A stretch of DNA of 44,707 nucleotides from Candidatus Parabeggiatoa sp. nov. 2. Its GTDB lineage: Bacteria > Pseudomonadota > Gammaproteobacteria > Beggiatoales > Beggiatoaceae. The first letter of the stretch is position 1. The number at the start of each line of letters is the position of its first letter. Positions 19,301-27,700 of this stretch are shown piece after piece. The DNA lies in the NCBI GenBank assembly GCA_002085445.1, contig NBMI01000003.1, positions 1 to 44,707 on the forward strand, read 5' to 3'. The position numbers and the translations under genes were made by a program. Below the pieces are notes generated by a model. It did not search any database and was not told the origin of the DNA. It worked only from the letters and a program-made list of their open reading frames with translations.

Positions 19301-20950
19301 ACCGCTGAACAATTCACTTCAGTTTATCAAATCTATATGGCGGGCACTGAGCAACTCTATCCCAATGATCGTCGGCCCAACATACTCGCGTTGCAAGGCC
19401 AAAGTGCAACGGTTGATGATATGGAAATCCACCAACCAGACAACAATATTATTCCCATAGAAGCGTGGGGCTCGCCCATCTTTGATGAAAACGACAACAT
19501 TACCTACGCGATGATGGCCTTTCAAGACATTACTGAACGCAAACAGGCCGAAGTCGAGCGGGAAAGATTTAATAAACAACTGCTTGAACTCAATAAAGCG
19601 TTAGAAGACTATTCACACACCTTAGAAGAAAAAGTCAAAGAACGCACACGCAAATTAGCGAAAAGCGAAGCCATTTTAGCAGATGCCCAACGTATGGCAC
19701 TGCTTGGCAGTTGGGTATGGGATATCAGGACAGACATCGTCCTCCGATCCGCGCAAGACTGTCGTAATTTTAAACAAGAATCAGAAGGTTATACGCCAAG
19801 CTATCAAACCTTTATTGAGCGCATACATCCCGTTGACAAGAATATTATTAGTTCCATGTTGGAAAAAAGCCTCAAAGATGGACATACGGCCGAATTTGAA
19901 TTTCGGGTGATATGGCCTGACGGCCAAATCCGCACGATGCGTTCACAGACAGAATTGGAATTCGACAAATCGGGTACCCCAGTTCGCATGAAAGGATTTA
20001 CCCAAGACATCACTGAACGCAAACAAGCAGAGATCAAATTACAAGAAGCCAAAAAAGCGGCCGAAGAGGCCTTACAACAATTGCAAGCCACCCAAGAACA
20101 ATTAGTAGAAGCGGCCAAAATGGCTGAGTTAGGCAATCTAGTTGCCGGCGTTGCCCACGAAATCAATAACCCGGTGGGTGTCGGTGTGACGGCCATTTCT
20201 CGACTCGATACGCTCACAAAAGAGCTGACGCAGTTGTATAAAAGCGGTCAAATGAAACGGTCCGACTTAGAAAAATACTTGAAATCAATCCAAGAAGGCA
20301 GTGAACTTACCTTTAAAAACTTAACTCGCGCTGCTGAATTGATTCAAAGTTTCAAACTCGTTGCCGTGGATCAGGCAGGTGAACAGCAGCGGACTTTTAC
20401 ATTGAAAGAGTATCTGCATGAGATTTTGACCAGTTTACAGCCCGAATTTAAACGCACCAAACATCAAGTTTCGATTGTGTGTGATGAACAAATCACGTTG
20501 TCCAGTTATCCGGGCGCTTTTTTTCAGATCCTCACCAATTTCATTATGAATTCATTGATACATGGATTCAAAGACCAACCTGAAGGAAAGATTACGGTAG
20601 AAGCGAAAACCTCCACCCTCGATACTCCCTACCACTCACGGGGAGAAAGCAGTGAAGGTGATTTAAAATCAGTAACCTACACCCACTCCGTTGAGGGTAA
20701 GGGTGAGGGTGAGGGTGAAAAAAGACAGTTAATCTTGCGTTATTCTGACAACGGCAAAGGAATTCCTAATGAGGTGATTAACAAGATTTTTGACCCGTTT
20801 TTTACCACGAACCGTCAAGGTGGTGGCAGCGGCTTGGGCTTACATATCGTTTTCAATCTTGTGACGCATAAATTAAATGGGACAATCTCTTGCGAGAGTA
20901 CCACTGGACAAGGGACAACATTTACCCTTAAAATTCCGATGTCGGTTTGA
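16367..20950 (+). CDS. Cache-HAMP hybrid kinase with two kinase cores around a receiver
   Basis: 1527 residues from ATG 16367 (a TTG at 16343 is in frame but lies in repeat-like sequence). Membrane helix about 22-43, extracytoplasmic Cache-like sensor to about 370, helix 375-400, HAMP 400-455. First core: His[19 protein letters not shown] (His 481) and HATPase_c about 584-716. Receiver 802-922 with LILLDVMMPHMTGYE (Asp 852). PAS 937-1062 (close to the cyclase PAS), coiled coil, PAS about 1109-1222. Second core: AELGNLVAGVAHEINNPVG (His 1264) and HATPase_c to the end with DNGKGIPNEV and GGSGLGLHIVFNL. Low-complexity insertions appear in the sensor (about 260-305), in HATPase 1 (around 18219-18310), between HATPase 1 and receiver (18511-18760) and in HATPase 2 (20610-20725). 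They resemble intergenic repeats. Signal unknown; anchored in the inner membrane. Confidence 0.92.
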   Translation: MFTNSLKHFISKLSRKVPLRTVIIVPFVIQIFAVVGLTGWLSFSHGQKAVDDLATQLRSEITTRILMVLKSHTTMPHRANQMNVNVIHLGRLKLDDIHAMERHLRKQIQQFDTVSYIGIGTEQATYVGAQRLDSGSILIETLDKTAHLKIRETNSLGTKLRKTIPNYNHRHQAWYLKAKNEGNPVWSKAYFSSRRTTLSVNHPIYDNQHKLLAVATADISVLKISQFLRDLEIGQTGQAFIMERSGLLVATSTDEKPYRTQEERSSGEQARNSEVQAFRNSEDQNPGTKEGLNKTEQFKATESSDALTRAAARSLIQQFGDLNTIKERQPLDFRDNGNLYFLQVEPFKDKWGLDWLIVVVVPEADFMEHFDANMYYTILLCLAALLVTILVGILTAQWIIQPLLRLNTTAKVLAKHEWQQMVEVEHQMVEVERQDEVGELANSFRRMATQLQKSFTALEAKNTDLQRQGELKDEFLANTSHELRTPLQGIIGMAESLIDGATGQLCPKTCSELALIVGSGRRLSSLINDILDFSKQKHKKIELQLKLVNLREIAEIVLRFCQPLMGNKDLQLINAIPPNLPLANADENRVQQILHNLVGNAIKFTERGLVKISAEVCVSHQLSVISHLRPEKRPEKQLNSDNCLLITVSDTGIGIPADKTTQIFESFEQLYSSTTQHGHTGLGLAITKHLVTLHGGDIWVKSTVGVGSKFSFTLPVISDQLSLSSDQKSGQIAAAASSPSHGSSPPVYDGIDAVAGTAALADTEVEPGTSALAETARGITALATTPPSQNFMPSVSEQEAFKIMIVDDEPVNLHVLANHLSLHHYATIQAASGLEAIATLEKGVTPDLILLDVMMPHMTGYEVTQKIRETWEANELPIVLLTAKNQVADLVMGFKVGANDYLTKPISKPELLARIKTHLHIKQLKAQALRLAIESERRLTQFLEAVPVGVLVTDANGHPYYANQRAQQLLGKGVVPEATAEQFTSVYQIYMAGTEQLYPNDRRPNILALQGQSATVDDMEIHQPDNNIIPIEAWGSPIFDENDNITYAMMAFQDITERKQAEVERERFNKQLLELNKALEDYSHTLEEKVKERTRKLAKSEAILADAQRMALLGSWVWDIRTDIVLRSAQDCRNFKQESEGYTPSYQTFIERIHPVDKNIISSMLEKSLKDGHTAEFEFRVIWPDGQIRTMRSQTELEFDKSGTPVRMKGFTQDITERKQAEIKLQEAKKAAEEALQQLQATQEQLVEAAKMAELGNLVAGVAHEINNPVGVGVTAISRLDTLTKELTQLYKSGQMKRSDLEKYLKSIQEGSELTFKNLTRAAELIQSFKLVAVDQAGEQQRTFTLKEYLHEILTSLQPEFKRTKHQVSIVCDEQITLSSYPGAFFQILTNFIMNSLIHGFKDQPEGKITVEAKTSTLDTPYHSRGESSEGDLKSVTYTHSVEGKGEGEGEKRQLILRYSDNGKGIPNEVINKIFDPFFTTNRQGGGSGLGLHIVFNLVTHKLNGTISCESTTGQGTTFTLKIPMSV

Positions 20951-21206
20951 AATGCAGTCGTCCAAACTTTAGTTTGTTGGCCGGAAGTTTGGCAGTCGTC
21001 CAAACTTTAGTTTGGCAAGCGTCCAAACTTTAGTTTGGCAGTGCCAGAGAATTAATGGCCGTGCCAAGTTAAAACTGGCCGACGACTAAAACCCGTCAAT
21101 AGAACATTGACAGAGTACTAGCTGGGGTGATGAAAATGAGGTACCGACTGGGGTGGTGAAAATGATTAATGATTAATGATTAATGATTAATGATTAATGA
21201 ATTAAA
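20951..21206. repeat. 3' flank with palindromes and TAATGAT array
   Basis: Palindromes CCAAACTTTAGTTTG at 20962, 20999 and 21023; then TCAATAGAACATTGACAGAG, also seen near 3030 as TCAATAGAACATTGACAAAG. The heptamer TAATGAT repeats at 21161-21201, directly before the duplicated segment. Confidence 0.82.
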
Positions 21207-21445
21207 GTTTTCAATCTTGTGACGCATAAATTAAATGGGACAATCTCTTGCGAAAGTACCACTGGACAAGGGACAACATTTACCATTAAAATTCCGATGT
21301 CGGTTTGAAATGCAGTCGTCCAAACTTTAGTTTGGCAGTGCCAGAGAATTAATGGCCGTGCCAAGTTAAAACTGGCCGACGACTAAAACCTGTCAATAGA
21401 ACATTGACAGAGTACTAGCTGGGCTGATGAAAATGAGGTACCGAC
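21207..21445 (+). pseudogene. Duplicated 3' end of the 16367 kinase gene plus flank
   Basis: 21207-21308 copies the last 34 codons of the upstream kinase (20849-20950, offset 358), keeping the stop TGA with only a few substitutions. Homology continues through the flank to GTACCGAC (21148 in the original, 21445 in the copy). The copy is 61 nt shorter because part of the palindrome cluster is missing. No start codon or promoter for the fragment; it is a relic. Confidence 0.92.
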
Positions 21446-22218
21446 CAATACTGTTCGGAACAAGTTTTGCATTAATTTTACAACTGTTTGAGATTTAATA
21501 AAAATTAAAATTCCCTCACAAAGGCAGTTGGCGTGAACATGCAGCAAGACATGCAACTAATGAATGGTGAGGTGGCGCATCTATTAGGTTTGGCAAAAAC
21601 GATATCGCTAGAAGCCAAAAATATTCCGATCAATACTATAAATATTCAGATATACTCAACACTGTTAAAATAGTAGCTCTTGATACACCCCCCCAGCCCC
21701 TATCAAGAGGGGAGTAAGTCCCCTTACGTCATGGGATTTAGGGGTGTGTTTTGGCTATCAAACGAAGTAACGAGCTTCGCTACGATAAAAAACGCAATCA
21801 TTTTTAGGGATGCGAATTAAGGGTTAAATTGAATATTATAAAATCAATAACTTATAAAAACATCGTCATTGAAAGTGATTTTATAAGTCTTTTTTAGGCT
21901 AAAGTTTTTCGGAGAAAATTTAGCCTAAAATGTTCATTATACCTTTTTCATTTGATCGCGAGATATTCGCATTAGGGGTGCTGAGTATAATTATTTAGTC
22001 CCCTTTAGGGGACAGTAGCTCTTTAGACAAACTACGTCCTTCGCTACGCGAGATCACGGCTTGTGCAGTTGGCTATGAAAGAAATTATTTTTCGCCAAAC
22101 GCATTGCTTTCTCATTCAATGACCCCAGTGCCCGATAGACTGATACCACTTATTTTTATCCATCGGCCCGAAGGGCAAGCCTTGTTGCTTCTTCGTACCA
22201 CACAAGAGAATAAAGACA
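21446..22218. other. Gene-poor spacer before dsrL-like
   Basis: A frame of about 55 codons (ending TAG near 21673) reads QQDMQLMNGEVAHLLGLAK and is unrecognised, with no ribosome binding site; it may be a gene relic. A mobile-type hairpin with a GGA loop sits at 21892-21930 (TTTTAGGCTAAAG / TTTAGCCTAAAA). CCCCTTTAGGGG lies near 21999. No promoter could be fixed for the gene at 22219. Confidence 0.5.
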
Positions 22219-24144
22219 ATGAGCGAAATCAATTTAACATTCCGGCGTTACAAAGACAACGACAGCGCACACTTGAAATGGAATAAAGATGTCATAGAGT
22301 CAGGGGAGTCTTACCTCTGTCCGACGTATGTGCATCGCACACCACCCTGCCAAGGAAGTTGCCCCTCTGGTCACGATATCCGTGGCTGGCTACTCATTGT
22401 ACGTGGGCTGGACAAACCCTCAAAGGGAATGCGGTGGGAGGAATACGCCTTTCGGCGCATGACCGAAGCCAACCCTTTCCCGGCCGTTATGGGTCGCGTC
22501 TGTCCCGCACCTTGCCAAGACGGTTGTAATCGCAACGAAGTGGAAAACTCTGTTGGCATCAACTCAATTGAGCAATACATCGGTGATTGGGCGCGGGAAA
22601 ACCATCTTAGCTTCCCCAAACCGGCGCATGAGACCTGCAAAAAAGTTGCCATCGTCGGCGGTGGGATTGCCGGCTTGGCTGCCGCCTATTTTCTGCGCCG
22701 CCGGGGACATAGTTGTACTATTTTTGAGGGATACAACACGCTCGGTGGCATGATGTCTTTCGGCATCCCCGGTTACCGCATACCCCGCGACGTTCTTGAT
22801 GACGAGATCAAGCGAATCCTCGATATGCGTGTTGAGGTCAAATTGAATACCCGCGTAGGCACTGACGTTACCATTGAGCAATTGGAAAAGGAATACGATG
22901 CCATTTTCTGGGGGATTGGTGCCACCTCTGGCAAGGCATTGCCTATCCCCGGTGCAGATGCGCCGAATTGCGTTGATGGCATGGCGTTTTTACGCGCTTT
23001 TAACGAAGGGCGACTACAGCACTTATCGGGCCGCATATTGGTTGTAGGTGGCGGCGATACCGCTATGGACGTAGCCGCGGTAGCCCGGCGTATAGGCCAT
23101 ATTTCTCAGAACCACGAAAAAGATCGCCCGGAAAACGTGATCTTGGGCTACACCGTCCACGACGTGGCCTCAGCGGCTCGTCGAAAAGGCGCGGACGTGT
23201 GGATTGTCTACCGTCGTCCCATCTCAAAGGCACCAGCGACCAAACATGAATTGGAGGCCGTTATTTCCGAAGGTGTGGAAATTCACGAGAGCTTGGCACC
23301 GTTAGAAGTCATTCGAGGCGAAGACGGTCGGGCTACCGCGCTCCGGGTGATGCCGGTCGATTGGGTAAACGGTAAAATGGTACCCAAGGAAGGCCAAGAA
23401 TTTGAGATTGAGTGTACCATGATTGTCGGCGCCACCGGCCAGAAAGGTGATTATACCGGCATTGAAGAACTTGATAACGGTCGGGGCCAGATAGATGTTG
23501 ACAAAACCTATCAAGTGGCATCCAAGCCCGGTCATTTCGTAGGTGGAGACGCGATTAAACCACATTTGCTGACCACGGCGATTGGCCATGCTTCCACCGC
23601 TGTTGAAAGTATAGATGACTACCTGAAGGGCGAAGACATTTCCGTCCGCCCGAAAGTAGACGTCCATCACTTCAACCTACTTCAAGAACTACAGGCCCAC
23701 AATCTGCAACCGGACGAGTACGATCATCAAGAGACTTGGGGTACTAACAACTCGAGTTTTGCCGTTCACAACTACGAGGAGCGTTCATCCTCCGAGATCA
23801 TTCCTTATGAACGACTCTTCTTAGGTCATTTTTCCTACGAACCTCTGAACTTGCGTGAAGAGGTTAAAATCACCTCGGAGCAAGTACTCGGCAACTTTAA
23901 GGAACGCTTTGTTGGCCTAACGGAAGAAAAGGCGATTGCCGAAGCCAACCGTTGCATGAGTTGCGGTATGTGCTTTGAATGTAACAACTGCATCACTTAC
24001 TGTCCGCAAAGTGCGGTATTCAAGGTGAAAAAGGACAGTCATGTTATAGGGCGCTACGTCGAAACTGACTACGCTAAGTGCGTTGGCTGTCACATCTGTA
24101 AAGATGTCTGTCCAACTGGGTACATCCAAATGGGGCTGTTGTGA
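22219..24144 (+). CDS. dsrL: DsrL-like NAD(P)H:acceptor iron-sulfur flavoprotein
   Basis: 641 residues, soluble, of the glutamate-synthase small-subunit-like family. N-terminus: cysteine motifs CPTYVHRTPPCQGSCPSGHD and RVCPAPCQDGC for an FeS cluster. FAD fold VAIVGGGIAGLAAAYFL (about 142-160), NAD(P)H fold ILVVGGGDTAMDVAAVARR (about 273-291). C-terminus: ferredoxin-like region with CMSCGMCFECNNCITYCP and CVGCHICKDVCPTG (about 575-635). This combination, with SGHDIRGW near the N-terminus and the length, fits DsrL of sulfur oxidisers. There it passes electrons between NAD(P)H and the DsrAB sulfite reductase system in the cytoplasm. Other dsr genes are not in the window, although dsrL is usually inside a dsr operon. 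Alternative: another GltD-like oxidoreductase. The first ferredoxin site is unusual in having six closely spaced cysteines. The gene looks more GC-rich than its neighbours. Confidence 0.8.
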   Translation: MSEINLTFRRYKDNDSAHLKWNKDVIESGESYLCPTYVHRTPPCQGSCPSGHDIRGWLLIVRGLDKPSKGMRWEEYAFRRMTEANPFPAVMGRVCPAPCQDGCNRNEVENSVGINSIEQYIGDWARENHLSFPKPAHETCKKVAIVGGGIAGLAAAYFLRRRGHSCTIFEGYNTLGGMMSFGIPGYRIPRDVLDDEIKRILDMRVEVKLNTRVGTDVTIEQLEKEYDAIFWGIGATSGKALPIPGADAPNCVDGMAFLRAFNEGRLQHLSGRILVVGGGDTAMDVAAVARRIGHISQNHEKDRPENVILGYTVHDVASAARRKGADVWIVYRRPISKAPATKHELEAVISEGVEIHESLAPLEVIRGEDGRATALRVMPVDWVNGKMVPKEGQEFEIECTMIVGATGQKGDYTGIEELDNGRGQIDVDKTYQVASKPGHFVGGDAIKPHLLTTAIGHASTAVESIDDYLKGEDISVRPKVDVHHFNLLQELQAHNLQPDEYDHQETWGTNNSSFAVHNYEERSSSEIIPYERLFLGHFSYEPLNLREEVKITSEQVLGNFKERFVGLTEEKAIAEANRCMSCGMCFECNNCITYCPQSAVFKVKKDSHVIGRYVETDYAKCVGCHICKDVCPTGYIQMGLL

Positions 24145-24250
24145 TGTCACCAGACGGTTAAATTCTCAAGGTGGGGTTCCGCTATGCGAACCCCATACTT
24201 CAAAGTGGGCCGGGTTGTCGGATTGAGAGGCCTTATAATTAATGGCAAAT

Positions 24251-24282
24251 CTCCAAGGTTTTAGAAACCTTGGAGGTTTTTG
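24251..24282 (+). terminator. Intrinsic terminator downstream of dsrL-like
   Basis: Stem CTCCAAGGTTT - TAG - AAACCTTGGAG followed by GTTTTTG, about 105 bp after the stop codon. It is contained in an 84-bp segment (24199-24282) repeated at 24487-24570. Confidence 0.78.
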
Positions 24283-24291
24283 CCTTGTTTG

Positions 24292-24376
24292 AGGGCCATA
24301 AAATACTTACGTCGGCAAAAGTTTCGCTCCGCGAAACTTTTGCCGACGTGGATGCTTTCAAATTAAAGCATGGCCC
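24292..24376. repeat. GAGGGCCATAAAAT...CATGGCCC hairpin with inserted mobile-type hairpin
   Basis: Outer arms GAGGGCCATAAAAT and GCATGGCCC resemble the simple copy at 16001-16048. Inside, at 24309-24349, is ACGTCGGCAAAAGTTTCGC - TCC - GCGAAACTTTTGCCGACGT, the same family as 16278-16318 with altered outer bases. This is a nested insertion. Confidence 0.8.
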
Positions 24377-24486
24377 TTTCTATATGTGAAGTTGAGACGC
24401 ATGCCAACACGTTAGTATAATAACCAAAACAACCCAATTCTCATTCGCTTATTTCCCTTGTCAAAGTACTCGGTGAGCTTGCTTTA

Positions 24487-24682
24487 TTCAAAGTGGGCCG
24501 GGTTGTCGGATTGAGAGGCCTTATAATTAATGGCAAATCTCCAAGGTTTTAGAAACCTTGGAGGTTTTTGCTGGCAGGAGTCCAAACTTGAGTTTGGCAG
24601 TCGTCGTTTGGCAGGAGTCCAAACTTGAGTTTGGCAAGAGTCGTTTGGCAGGAGTCCAAACTTGAGTTTGGCAGTACTAGTG
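24487..24682. repeat. Second terminator copy and CCAAACTTGAGTTTGG palindromes
   Basis: 24487-24570 repeats 24199-24282 at an offset of 288 and carries a second full terminator hairpin (24539-24570). Then three copies of GGAGTCCAAACTTGAGTTTG (24590-24676) separated by GTCGTTTGGCA. The next gene begins at 24701. Confidence 0.85.
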
Positions 24683-24700
24683 AGATTACAGGAATCATAA

Positions 24701-27700
24701 ATGAAAAATAAACCGGTGATTTTTATGTTTTCCGGGCAAGGTTCCCACTCTTATCAGATGGGTAAAGAACTGTTTGAGCAACATCCGACTTTCCAGAAAT
24801 GGATGTTAACTTTGAACGACATAGCCTCTGAGACGCTTGGTGAATCTTTGCTTGATAAGCTCTATGATAAAACCAAATCATCGAGCGACTTATTTGATCA
24901 AACGTTATACACTCATCCCGCCATTTTTATGGTGGAGTATGCGCTTGCTCAAGTGCTTTTGGAAGACGGAATAGAGCCAGATTATGTGTTGGGAACCAGT
25001 ATGGGTGAGTTTGCCTCGGCGGCGGTGGCTGGGGTTATTTCGGTTGAAGAAGCACTCAAAGCCGTTGTGAAACAAGCGCAAGTGCTAGAAACTCATTGTC
25101 AAAAGGGTGGAATGACGGCTATTCTTCATAACCCGACGTTGTTCAATGAAACGCCTCAGTTAGTTAACTTAAGTGAATTAGCCTCAGTTAATTTTCATTC
25201 TCATTTTGTCGTCTCTGGCAAGCCAGAATCTTTAAAGGAGATTGAAAGATTTTTACGTCAGAAAAACCTAGCTTCTCAAAGTTTGCCAGTCTCAGTAGGT
25301 TTTCATTCCGCTTTGATTGAACCGGCAGCGCCCATTTATACGGATTTTATCAAGCATAAAACCTATCAACCGCCCAAAATTCCGTTGATTTCTTGTGTTT
25401 CTGCTGATATCCTCACTTCACTTCCTCAGAATTCTCTTTGGGACGTGATAAGAAAGCCGATACTCTTTCAACAAACGGTGCAAGCTTTAGAGAACAAGCA
25501 AGCTTATGTTTATCTGGATTTAGGGCCGTCTGGGACGTTGGCTAATTTTGTCAAGTATAATCTGACTAAACAGTCCCAATCCAAAAGTTTTCCGATACTG
25601 ACACCGTTTGGGCAGAGTTTAAAAAACTTGGAAAAGGTTAAGGATTTTTTGTCAGCCAGAAAAATCCCCCCTAACACACCGAAGCCGTCAAAGGGAACTT
25701 CCACCAAAACCGAAATACTGGCTAACGCAACTGAAAGGAGAAAAAAGAAGATGATAACTTGGGTTTTTCCCGGGCAAGGTTCCCAAGAAAAAAGCATGGG
25801 TGCCACCCTCTTTGACGAGTTTGCCGATTTAACCGCGCAAGCGGATGACATTTTAGGCTATTCCATTAAAGAACTCTGTTTAGAAGGTACCCAGAAACAA
25901 TTAAATCAAACCCAATACACCCAACCGGCTTTATATGTGGTTAATGCGTTGTCCTACTTCAAAAAAGTGGAACAAACCGGCAAACCAGCCGATTTTGTCG
26001 CCGGGCATAGTTTGGGTGAATATAACGCGTTGTTGGCGGCCGGTGGGGTTGATTTTGCCACTGGCTTAAAATTGGTGCAAAAACGTGGCGAACTGATGAG
26101 CCAAGCACCAACTGGGGCGATGGCAGCGGTAATAAATTGTTCGATTGAGAAACTCGAAGCGATTTTCTCGGAAAATGGGTTAACGGGTATTGATATTGCT
26201 AATTACAACACGCCCTCCCAACTGGTGATTGCCGGTTTAAAGGACGATATTAACCGCGTGTATGACATTTTTGAACCGATGGACTCGGTTCGGTGTGTTG
26301 TTTTAAATGTCAGTGCGGCCTTTCATTCGCGTTATATGCGTGACGCGCAACAAGAATTTGAACGCTTTTTAAAGGAAGTTAAGTTTGCAGAACTAAAAAT
26401 ACCGATCATCTCCAATGTTCATGCTCAGCCTTATAAGCAAACGGAAATCGTGGCCAATTTGGCAGAGCAAATCACCCATCCGGTGAATTGGGTAGACAGT
26501 ATCCGTTATTTGATGGGACAAGGAGAGATGACATTTGAAGAAGTCGGCCCTGGCAAGGTGTTGACGAAGCTTATCGCAAAAATCCAAAAGGAAGCCGAGC
26601 CGCTCGTGGTTGCCGAAGAGAAGGTTCAGTTGGAACCCACTCCAACCCAATCACAGGCCCAAAAACAACCACCGGCGACTGAAATGTCTTCAGATATCAC
26701 CGCAGAATCTCTGGGTAGTGAAGCATTCAAACAAGAATATCACCTCAAATACGCTTACGTCACCGGCGCGATGGTAAAAGGCATTGCTTCCAAAGAACTG
26801 GTTGTTAAAATGGGCAAAGCCGGGCTAATGGGCTTTTTTGGTACCGGTGGCCTTAAATTGCCCAAGATTGAGGCCGCGATTCAATTCATCCAACGAGAAC
26901 TCAAGGATGGACAAGCGTATGGCATGAATTTCTTGCACAACCCTGGCGATCCACAATTGGAAGAGGACACCGTCGATTTGTTTTTGAAATATGGTATCAA
27001 AAACATTGAAGCGGCGGCCTTTATGCAAATAACCCCGGCACTGGTGAAGTATCGTTTGAAGGGATTAAGGCGGGATACATCTGGGAAAATTTCCACCGTC
27101 CACAAAGTCATGGCGAAAATATCAAGGCCTGAAATCGCCCAAGTTTTTTTAAGTCCCGCGCCTGAACGTATTGTGAAGAAATTGTTGGAAGCCAACCAAA
27201 TTTCTCTTAAAGAGGCCGAGTTGTCAAAAGAAATGCCGATGGCCGATGATTTATGTGTCGAAGCAGACTCAGGCGGACATACTGATATGGGAATCATGTC
27301 GGTATTATTACCCACAATCATCAGACAACGCGATGAACTAATGGCAAAGTATCGCTACGCCAAACCAGTTCGAGTGGGTGCAGCAGGAGGAATTGGAACG
27401 CCAGAAGCCGCCGCGACGGCTTTTATACTCGGCGCGGATTTTATTTTGACGGGTTCCATCAATCAATGTACCGTAGAAGCAGGTACCAGTGAGGCCGTCA
27501 AAGAGATATTACAACAACTGAATGTCCAAGATACCGACTATGCGCCGGCCGGCGATATGTTTGAACTTGGCGCCAAAGTCCAAGTAGTGCGAAAAGGCGT
27601 ATTTTTTCCGGCCCGCGCCAATAAATTGTATGATCTTTACCGCCACTACAACTCCTTGGACGAGATTGACGACAAAACCAAAAAACAAATCCAAGACAAA

